Below are positions 1 to 8,614 of a DNA stretch of 14,054 bases, piece after piece; the stretch's first letter is position 1, and each line of letters begins with the position of its first letter. A program made the translations under genes and the position numbers. The notes beneath the pieces are model-generated. The model searched no databases and had not been told where the DNA came from. It saw only the letters and a program-made list of their open reading frames with translations. Source of the DNA: Entrophospora sp. SA101 (lineage: Eukaryota > Glomeromycota > Glomeromycetes > Entrophosporales > Entrophosporaceae); NCBI GenBank assembly GCA_958430865.1, contig CAUDNR010001307.1:1-14054 (forward strand), read 5' to 3'.

Positions 1-947
1 AATATTAATAAAGTCACCACCCAAAATCGAATCTTTGCTTACTCCATACAAACTGATGGTCTTGCAGTATCAGTTGGGCTGCAGAAGAAAGTTGATGATG
101 ATAAAGAGGCTGTTGATGAAGAAAGATTAAATATTGATTTAAATGGATGCAAAGTATTTGGAATGGATCCTGGAAGAAAAGATCTGTTTATGGCAGTGAG
201 TTCAGATGAAAAAGTCGTGAGCTGTTCCAACAAGGAGTACTGGAACTTAGCAGGGTTTGTGCTCATAAAAAACATGAGTTGTGGTTGGAAAAAAATAAAT
301 ATCTTCAGGCTGTTATTCAAGGTGAGCTATACTTTGTTAATTTAATTTGCTGTTAAACAAGAATATCATTGAATAATATTACTTACATACCTTTTGCCTA
401 ATACTAATATAAAATCTAGATATTCCAACCTCTGGTGTCACCAATGTCTATGAATATGGCTCTTACCTTGCTTACATTCTGTTTTATCTTGATATAATTC
501 TTGATTTTTATTGTGAACGTCGCTGGCATTGGTTGCAATGGAAATCTTTTATTAATAAACAGAAGGCCTTTGATATTCTGTGCAAGAGAATAACAAATAG
601 CAATGGTGACAGTACAGTTGTTGCATTTGGTGATGGCATTTGGTGATGGTAAATTCTCATCAACATCACGTGGGCATGCACCAGGCACTGTAAAAGAATT
701 TCGCCAGGAGCTTTCTAGACACTGCAGGGTGGTGAACATTGATGAGTTCCATATTTCCTCAGTCTGTTCTTTGTGTGATGGGTGGTTTGATAAGCATCAA
801 AAATTCTGGTCTGTCAGAGTCTGCAAATCAGTCTGTCTGATACATTGGAATTGAGATGTTAATGCTGCCTGTAACATAAGGAACATTTTTTTGCACACAA
901 ACACTTATGGAGAGAGACCTGATCCATTTATAAGGGGGACTTACTGA
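1..947 (+). pseudogene. Decayed Fanzor (eukaryotic TnpB-like) RNA-guided nuclease, 5' truncated by window edge
   Basis: Fanzors are transposon-encoded relatives of TnpB that cut DNA with a RuvC domain under guide of an RNA made from the element's 3' end. The frame is open from base 1. RuvC-I is GMDPGRKDLF with its Asp codon at 166-168, followed by CSNKEYWNLAGF. RuvC-II is NIDEF with Glu at 744-746. A zinc ribbon follows, with Cys codons at 765, 774, 822 and 834. RuvC-III reads WN-stop-DVNAA with Asp at 855-857. The reading frame changes near 256-260. A 98-bp intron (GTGAGC at 322, AG at 418-419) then joins in phase with the shifted frame and gives a coherent coding run with IPTSGVTN, YCERRW and VVAFGDG. 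A 13-bp duplication at 623-648 shifts the frame again. A TGA at 852-854 replaces the usual Arg codon of the NRD motif, and the natural stop is probably 945-947. All three catalytic acidic codons survive, but no intact protein can be made. The family call is firm; the subtype is not resolved. Confidence 0.85.
623..648 (+). repeat. 13-bp tandem duplication inside the Fanzor relic
   Basis: The unit GCATTTGGTGATG occurs twice back to back (623-635 and 636-648). Removing one unit restores the frame from the Fanzor segment VVAFGDG into KFSSTSRGHAPG, so the duplication itself is the frameshift. It looks like replication slippage. Confidence 0.9.
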
Positions 948-1240
948 CCTCTCTGCTGCCATTTTAACTGTGGCAGGATATGTCTAGCTGGTGGCAGCAG
1001 CAGCAATGATGACTTTCTATGAAGCCACAATTAGCTATAGGGAGGATTTGGATCATCCTGATTTAGTGTAATAAGGTTTACTTGTTAATCTAGAGATAAA
1101 TAATAATGGTAAAATATACTAGGTTTTTTATAACAATTTACTTCTAAAATTAGTACGATTCGCTAATCGCGTGACATTAATTTGTATTTGTATTTAAAAA
1201 AAATTTTTTTAAAAATAGTATATATAATAAATCAAAAAAA
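948..1240. other. Spacer between the Fanzor relic and MTR4 copy A
   Basis: No supported gene. The first about 110 bases are less AT-rich than the rest and hold a short stem, CTGCCA paired with TGGCAG at about 956-976, followed by a CAG-rich stretch. This lies where Fanzor and TnpB elements usually encode the guide-RNA scaffold, but nothing beyond position and the stem supports that. The last about 100 bases before the ATG at 1241 are almost pure A/T and would hold the promoter and 5' leader of copy A. No clear TATA or CCAAT box could be singled out. Confidence 0.4.
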
Positions 1241-2164
1241 ATGCAAAAAAAAAGAACCCTTTCAAATGCTCATAATGATAATGATAATAATGATAATGAT
1301 AATGACAGTAATAATAAACAGTCCACCTCTAAAAAATCCAAAATGGAAGAAAATACTCAAATAGAACCCGTAGTTACTGACTTATTTCAAGAAGAATCCA
1401 CAAGAGAAGTTACAATTTCTACCGGTGGGCTATTAGCAGAAAATCTAGTGCCTGAAGGTGGTAAAGTAGTTTTAGGACATAAGGTTATTATTGTTATCTT
1501 CCTATGTTTATTCGACTGTTTCAAGTGAATTTTTGAATTTTTAAATTTGATCTAACACAAACTTGAAATTGAAAAGGTAAGGCATCAAGTAGCAGTACCT
1601 CTAAATTATGCATACACACCTATCTCTCAACACGTAAGACCAAGCACACCAGCTCGAACATACCCATTCAAACTCGATCCATTTCAAGAGTATGCAATTT
1701 CTTGTATAGAGCGCTCAGAATCCGTTCTAGTGAGTGCCCATACTTCTGCGGGTAAAACAGTAGTAGCAGAGTATGCCATTGCTCAAAGTTTAAATAATAA
1801 ACAAAGAGTAATATACACTAGTCCAATCAAAGTAAGCTATGAAGAATGAAATAGGCGTTGTATTATATAATTTATTAATTATTTTAATATATAAATATTG
1901 CAGGCATTAAGTAATCAGAAATATAGAGAATTACAACATGAGTTTAAAGATGTTGGTTTGATGACCGGAGATGTTACTATCAATCAAAGTTCTAGTTGTC
2001 TAGTTATGACAACTGAAGTATGTTAATTGTTTGTTTTGTTTCAGACCAATTAATTAGTCAGTTACTTGACCATTTAGATCAATTAACTTAATTAACATAT
2101 TCTATTTGTTGTAAACTTGTTAGATTTTACGTAGTATGTTATATCGAGGAAGTGAGATATTACG

Positions 2165-3437
2165 TGAAGTAGCTTGGGTTATATTTGATGAAATACATTA
2201 CATGCGAGATAAAGGTAAATAAAAACCAACTATAAAAAAAAATTCATTGATTGAGAATAAACAAATAATAAAATAGATAGTGATGATGATAATAATAATA
2301 ATAATAACTTCTTTATAATTAAAGCTCGTGGTGTTGTGTGGGAAGAAACTATTATAATGTTACCACATACTATTCACACTGTGTTTTTGTCTGCCACAAT
2401 TCCAAATGCAATGGATTTTGCTGAATGGATTTGTAAAATACATCGACAGGTTATTATTATTGTTGTTACGATTATAATAATAAAAAAGAAAGTTTTTAAA
2501 TCCTTTCTTCTAAAAAAAATATTTAACTCACATTATATTTATATTTATACTATTCTGATGAACTTAGCCATGTCATGTTGTTTATACAGATTTTCGTCCT
2601 ACACCTTTACAACATTATATTTATATTAATGGTTCAGATGGGATTTACTTGTTAGTTGATGAAAAAGGTACATTTCACGAAGATGCTTTCCAGAAATCAA
2701 TATCAACAATCAGAGAACCTCTCAATCCAAAACCAAAAAATTTTAATAATAATAACAACAAACTTAAAAGAAGTAGGCATCTAATATATAATATATAATA
2801 TCTAATATAGCAACATAATTATTAATTATTATAATTATAACTATATAATTATTAATTTAGGTAGTGATACACTTAGTACTTATTCAATAATAAAAGCTTG
2901 CATAAGTTCTAATCTTAATCCAATTATTGCATTTGCTTTTTCAAAAAAGCAATGTGAATTTTTGGCAATGCAAATGAGTCAAATGGATTTTAATAATGGC
3001 AAGTAAATATTAAATAAATAAATATATATATATTTCTTAACAATGACACTATTAATCAATCAATCAATTAATTATCACACTAGATGATGAAAAAGAATTA
3101 ATAAATAAAGTTGTAGAAAATGCCATTGATTTGTTAGCTGAGGAGGATCGTCAATTGAAATCGATACATAATCTATTACCATTGTTAAAACGTGGTATTG
3201 GTATTCATCATTCAGGATTATTACCTTTCTTGAAGGAAGTGGTTGAACTTTTATTTCAAGAGGGCTTGATAAAGGTCCTATTTGCCACAGAAACGTTTTC
3301 AATGGGCTTAAATATGCCTGCAAAGACTGTTGTTTTTTGTGAATTAACAAAGTATGACGGAATACAAGCTAGATATGTATGTTGTTTTATTTTGTTAGGT
3401 TTTATTTTCACTTAAGAATAAACATTAATCTTTATGT
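2165..3437 (+). repeat. Perfect paralogous tract shared with MTR4 copy B
   Basis: From mid-exon 4 (2165) to intron 8 (3437) copy A matches copy B base for base by eye, introns included: 2165-2577 corresponds to 6507-6919 in the first part and 2174-3437 to 6913-8176 through the second duplicated unit. Upstream of 2165 the copies differ in both exons and introns (intron 3 is 106 bp in A and 77 bp in B). Downstream of 3437 they share nothing. The abrupt switch from diverged to identical marks a recent conversion or duplication tract, or an assembly artefact. Confidence 0.85.
2999..3083 (+). other. GC-AG intron in MTR4 copy A
   Basis: A GT donor at 3003 would bring in a stop codon (TGA) directly after the junction. 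Using GCAAGT at 2999 with the AG at 3082-3083 joins phase 1 and yields MDFNN-DDEKEL, which matches the MTR4 family at this point. The same intron in copy B is 7738-7822. Confidence 0.75.
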
Positions 3438-3933
3438 TTTATCAACTTATCACAAAACATTAAGAAACTAATAAATTTACTGTCATCAGGTATATTGATA
3501 TTTTAGATCACTGTTGGAATTTGGTCAATGAAAATAGATATGATAATTGAAATTTTTTTAGTTGTTTTGACTGCTTGGCCATGACTCAATGCAAAATATA
3601 CACAACTAAATCATATAATATCAATAATAACAATTTAATCAAATAATTAAACATAATACCTCAAATTACTCCTAAGAGTAAGTATAACAGATATAAACAA
3701 ACCAATAAAAAAAGTATATTTTTAATTGGAGAGATGAAACGCCAGCTTACCAACAAACAGTGACTATGATAAATTGATTAGATCCTTCCTTGAATGATAA
3801 ATAGTATTGTTCATTCCGGGCATTTTTGATTGTCAATATTGCTTCAAGAGTCACAGTAATGACTGAAAGATATAATCAAAATTTTGAGTTTCGTTACTTT
3901 ATGGGGTGTTTCTTAATAAGTGGTATGTGGAAA

Positions 3934-3965
3934 GTGCGTACTGTACTTTTTAGTACGGTACTCAC
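3934..3965. repeat. Imperfect inverted repeat / hairpin
   Basis: GTGCGTACTGTACT (3934-3947) faces AGTACGGTACTCAC (3952-3965) across 4 bases. Twelve of 14 positions pair, plus one G-T wobble. It lies in noncoding sequence and could be a transposon tip or a chance palindrome. Confidence 0.55.
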
Positions 3966-4398
3966 CTTATATATACCTAATACTGTGTTGGAATATGAAT
4001 TGCTATGTGTGAACTTGCAATTTTTTTTTTAGCATGCTCCTTTGCCTTCATTACGGTACACATTTTCTATATATTCTTCAATAAGATTTAGATAGTTTTG
4101 CAAAAAAACTAGTGTCAAAAAAATTTTTAAATCAAATTCATAGAGAAATTGTGTTTCATTATTTTATATTAAAAAGTTTATTATTAATGTTATATCTTTA
4201 GAAAAGAATATACGCAAACATAATAATATGTAATGATTAAAAGGCATTTATCTTAATCAACAATTAATTTAAAGGATATTTATTCGTATTTATTCTAATA
4301 AAAAAAAAATACAGAAATTTTCAACAAAGCAAAATCAAAAAATTCTTAAATACATTACAGAAAAATACACTTATAAATATATGCCTCTAACAATTTAA

Positions 4399-4519
4399 GA
4401 TCCACAATAGAAATGGACGTTGCCCCGTAGTTTTGAAGTCTATGGTTGAAGTCAATTGCTTGCAAAGTGTTGATAAAAAACCGGTCAATTCATTCAATAG
4501 CGAAATTCTATCGTGGATC
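4399..4519. repeat. Inverted repeat spanning about 120 bp, possible tiny MITE
   Basis: GATCCACAATAGAA (4399-4412) is the reverse complement of TTCTATCGTGGATC (4506-4519) with one mismatch in 14. The 93-bp interior is less AT-rich than its surroundings. No clear target-site duplication was seen. Confidence 0.45.
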
Positions 4520-4824
4520 ATGAATTAAGGGTATCAATGGAATCAGCAAAACTTGAAGTTGAAAATGGCGGTGCTTTTATCTCTAGATTGCAAGTATTAA
4601 ATTTTACGATTAATTAAAAATTAAAAATGTATATTAGAAGCTGTAACATAATATAATGAAAATAAAATATACTATTTTAACATTGTTCTTAAAGATTAAT
4701 TGATAAATTATCTGTCATCAGCTTCAAGGTTAATTTTAAAAAAACTACAGCTAACTTTGATATTCAAATAGTAAATATACGTGAAAAAACAGTTTTGAGT
4801 TAATGCTGCTCCTATATTAATATA

Positions 4825-5254
4825 CAGTGTGTTAAGAATCGTAATTAAATAAATCTAGATGTTATTCACATATTTTTTTTAAAACTTTGCAAAATTTTTG
4901 TCTCTGAAATTTTACCACGGAAATTTTTAATAATAAAAAAACATACAAAAAATTATACCAGTTTGTAGTGAAAGTTCTGGAGATTATATATATAAGCCTT
5001 CATACTTCCAGATTTTCTAGAATTTTGTCAATTAGAAATAAAAGGGATTTGATTATTTTGAAAAAAAAAACAATTCAATGTGTAAATTTCTTTAATAATT
5101 GCTCTAAAGCCTACATAATAACATGCTTCAAAAATTTCATGTTATAATCTAAGATCTTCCGATTCTCTGATATAATTTTCATCATATAATTTTGGCTACT
5201 TTTTTATTAAAAACAATATTTTTACTAACTGCCGTTTTTTCTTAACACTCTGTA
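4825..5254. mobile_element. Tc1/mariner-type MITE, left copy (430 bp)
   Basis: The ends are CAGTGTGTTAAGAA and TTCTTAACACTCTG, which are reverse complements with one mismatch, flanked by TA on both sides (4823-4824 and 5255-5256). TA target duplication and CAGTG-like tips fit a nonautonomous Tc1/mariner element. No transposase is encoded. It is homologous over nearly its whole length to the element at 11294-11864, but lacks about 110 bp near its left end, between the shared TAATTAAATAAAT segment and the shared AAAACTTTGCAAAATTTTTG segment. Confidence 0.8.
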
Positions 5255-5279
5255 TTTAATTCTTTATGTCAAATATTTT

Positions 5280-5530
5280 TGGCTTAGAAATCGTGCCCAC
5301 ATTGTATAGTAATATCTTGAGATGTTGTTCTTTAAAGCTTCAAGAGCAATAGTAAACTCCTTGAAATGTGGATCATTTCACAGATACGCACACAAATGAT
5401 TGTAATATCAAAGTTTCCTCAAAATAAACATCTTTTTCAACGAACAATTCACCAGGAGTTTTGTGCTTTTTCCAGAACTTTGCTCTTACCAATGGCATGG
5501 CATTATCCGCATCTAGTGTTTAAACAATGA
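5280..5530 (-). pseudogene. Decayed C-terminal coding fragment, unidentified
   Basis: Read on the minus strand, about 5530 to 5280 gives protein-like text in more than one frame: TEMHHCLNTRCG, then DNAMPLVRAKFWKKHK and GELFVEKDVYFEETLILQSF, and after a TGA and a frame change FKEFTIALEALKNN and YYYTMWARFL. The mixed charged and aromatic composition differs from the neighbouring A/T noise. At least two frame breaks mean it is not functional. I do not recognise the family. It ends against the left MITE, so it could be a remnant of an older gene that the MITE and MTR4 copy B now border. Confidence 0.4.
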
Positions 5531-5671
5531 TGCATCTCGGTAGACACATGTTCAAAGCTATTTATGTTGGTAATGTATAGTTGTTTCGATTTGTTTTAGT
5601 TCATTGAATATTAATATGTCAAGAAATTTCCGTGAAATATCCGCCACCAAATTGTTCTAAACACAAATAAA

Positions 5672-8578
5672 ATGCAAAGCCATCATAATTTACAACCTCC
5701 AAAGAAAAGAAACTTTTCAGATAATCAGAATGATGATGGTAATAGCAATAACAGTAATAAAGAACACATTAGTAAAAAAGCAACGAAAAAAATTTTTAGT
5801 CAAGAAGCTACTCTTCAAATTGAGCATATAGTAACTGACACATTTCAAGAAGAATCAACAAGAGAAGTTGCACCCTCTACTAGTGATTTATTAAAAGAAC
5901 AGAAAATGCCTTTGGTTTTAAGACACGAGGTTACTTACTATAATATTATTATTATTTACAACAATTAAAACTGAACTAATCCAGACTCGAAATTGAAAAG
6001 GTAAGACACCAAGTAGCAATACCTCTAAATTACGCATACATACCCATTTCTCAACACACAAGGTTAAATGAACCTGTTTTAGTGAGTGCTCATACTTCTG
6101 CTGGTAAAACAGTTGTAGCGGAATATGCCATTGCTCAAAGTTTAAAGAGTAAACGAAAAGTCATATACACTACTCCAATCAAAGTAAATTTCGAAAAAAT
6201 ATATGACTTGCAATATTGATTAATTGATTGACTAATTAATTACTGAGCATAATAAATATACGTACATATTGTAGACATTAAGTAATCAGAAATATAGAGA
6301 ATTACAACATGAATTTAAAGATGTTGGTTTGATGACTGGCGATGTTACTCTTAATCGAAACTCTAGTTGTAAAGTAATGACAACTGAAGTATGTTTTTCT
6401 TGGACTAGAATAATCAATTAGTTACTTGATCAATTAGTCAATAACTTAATATTATAAATCATTAGATATTACGCGGTATGTTGTATCGAGGAAGTGAAAT
6501 GCTAGATGAAGTAGCTTGGGTTATATTTGATGAAATACATTACATGCGAGATAAAGGTAAATAAAAACCAACTATAAAAAAAAATTCATTGATTGAGAAT
6601 AAACAAATAATAAAATAGATAGTGATGATGATAATAATAATAATAATAACTTCTTTATAATTAAAGCTCGTGGTGTTGTGTGGGAAGAAACTATTATAAT
6701 GTTACCACATACTATTCACACTGTGTTTTTGTCTGCCACAATTCCAAATGCAATGGATTTTGCTGAATGGATTTGTAAAATACATCGACAGGTTATTATT
6801 ATTGTTGTTACGATTATAATAATAAAAAAGAAAGTTTTTAAATCCTTTCTTCTAAAAAAAATATTTAACTCACATTATATTTATATTTATACTATTCTGA
6901 TGAACTTAGCCATTGGGTTATATTTGATGAAATACATTACATGCGAGATAAAGGTAAATAAAAACCAACTATAAAAAAAAATTCATTGATTGAGAATAAA
7001 CAAATAATAAAATAGATAGTGATGATGATAATAATAATAATAATAACTTCTTTATAATTAAAGCTCGTGGTGTTGTGTGGGAAGAAACTATTATAATGTT
7101 ACCACATACTATTCACACTGTGTTTTTGTCTGCCACAATTCCAAATGCAATGGATTTTGCTGAATGGATTTGTAAAATACATCGACAGGTTATTATTATT
7201 GTTGTTACGATTATAATAATAAAAAAGAAAGTTTTTAAATCCTTTCTTCTAAAAAAAATATTTAACTCACATTATATTTATATTTATACTATTCTGATGA
7301 ACTTAGCCATGTCATGTTGTTTATACAGATTTTCGTCCTACACCTTTACAACATTATATTTATATTAATGGTTCAGATGGGATTTACTTGTTAGTTGATG
7401 AAAAAGGTACATTTCACGAAGATGCTTTCCAGAAATCAATATCAACAATCAGAGAACCTCTCAATCCAAAACCAAAAAATTTTAATAATAATAACAACAA
7501 ACTTAAAAGAAGTAGGCATCTAATATATAATATATAATATCTAATATAGCAACATAATTATTAATTATTATAATTATAACTATATAATTATTAATTTAGG
7601 TAGTGATACACTTAGTACTTATTCAATAATAAAAGCTTGCATAAGTTCTAATCTTAATCCAATTATTGCATTTGCTTTTTCAAAAAAGCAATGTGAATTT
7701 TTGGCAATGCAAATGAGTCAAATGGATTTTAATAATGGCAAGTAAATATTAAATAAATAAATATATATATATTTCTTAACAATGACACTATTAATCAATC
7801 AATCAATTAATTATCACACTAGATGATGAAAAAGAATTAATAAATAAAGTTGTAGAAAATGCCATTGATTTGTTAGCTGAGGAGGATCGTCAATTGAAAT
7901 CGATACATAATCTATTACCATTGTTAAAACGTGGTATTGGTATTCATCATTCAGGATTATTACCTTTCTTGAAGGAAGTGGTTGAACTTTTATTTCAAGA
8001 GGGCTTGATAAAGGTCCTATTTGCCACAGAAACGTTTTCAATGGGCTTAAATATGCCTGCAAAGACTGTTGTTTTTTGTGAATTAACAAAGTATGACGGA
8101 ATACAAGCTAGATATGTATGTTGTTTTATTTTGTTAGGTTTTATTTTCACTTAAGAATAAACATTAATCTTTATGTACGCTTTTAACAGATAACGTCTGG
8201 AGAATATATTCAAATGTCTGGTCGTGCTGGTAGAAGAGGCCTTGATGACCGTGGTAATGTAATTATGAATATCGATACTGAAAGTCATTTCAAAGTTATC
8301 AAGGACATGGTTAAGGTTAGTATTCTAAATATGTAACTTTTTTCGGAAATAAAATATTTACTAATTTATTTATGTTAATTAGGGAGAACCTGACACTTTA
8401 TTGTCAGCATTTCATCTAAAATATCATATGATATTAATGATGTCAAGAATTGAAGGTATAAGTCCTGAATACATGTTACAAAATAGCTTTTATCAATTTC
8501 AAAATACTTTGCCAATTCCTCGACTACAAGCAGGTATCTATTTAACCTAGCCATTCTAAATTGGAACAGTTTAATAAT

Positions 8579-8614
<36 letters not shown>

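Larger units (their letters stand above)
1241..3437 (+). pseudogene. MTR4: MTR4/DOB1-type DExH RNA helicase, copy A, truncated after exon 8
   Basis: MTR4 is the Ski2-like 3'-5' RNA helicase that feeds substrates to the nuclear exosome. Inferred exons: 1241-1483, 1577-1831, 1904-2017, 2124-2214, 2325-2449, 2568-2772, 2861-2998, 3084-3376; all junction phases agree. Visible motifs: YPFKLDPFQ (1661-1687), Walker A AHTSAGKT (1736-1759), motif Ia PIKALSNQK, DEIH (2187-2198), SAT (2390-2398), [17 protein letters not shown] at the start of exon 6, and [11 protein letters not shown] and [13 protein letters not shown] in exon 8. Intron 7 (2999-3083) uses a GC donor. Similarity to copy B stops at 3437 inside intron 8, so motif VI, the winged helix, arch and C-terminal helical domain are absent. 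Read-through of intron 8 stops at 3413-3415, giving about 500 residues against about 1,070 for yeast Mtr4. The 5' exons match the family consensus better than those of copy B. Acceptor 1 (AG at 1575-1576) is the least certain junction. Confidence 0.85.
3438..4822. other. Gene-poor AT-rich region between copy A and the left MITE
   Basis: No gene is supported. The short open frames here, for example 3826-4032 (+), have no recognisable motifs and the base composition of noncoding DNA. A minus-strand stretch near 3760-3875 reads briefly like protein but is too short to call. The region contains two inverted repeats, listed separately. No exons 9-15 of copy A are present, so the missing half of the helicase was not simply pushed downstream here. 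Confidence 0.5.

Noticed and set aside
39..320. Minus-strand open frame opposite the Fanzor relic
   Set aside because: It is a shadow of the plus-strand RuvC-I region, which carries the recognisable motifs.
416..739. Minus-strand open frame of 107 residues
   Set aside because: It lies opposite the Fanzor exon containing YCERRW and AFGDG, and shows no family motifs itself.
3075..3350. Minus-strand frame repeated at 7814-8089
   Set aside because: Antisense of MTR4 exon 8; its repetition only reflects the duplicated exon.
3826..4032. Plus-strand frame of 68 residues
   Set aside because: No motifs, no splice partners, runs into a T tract; it contains the hairpin at 3934-3965 and looks noncoding.
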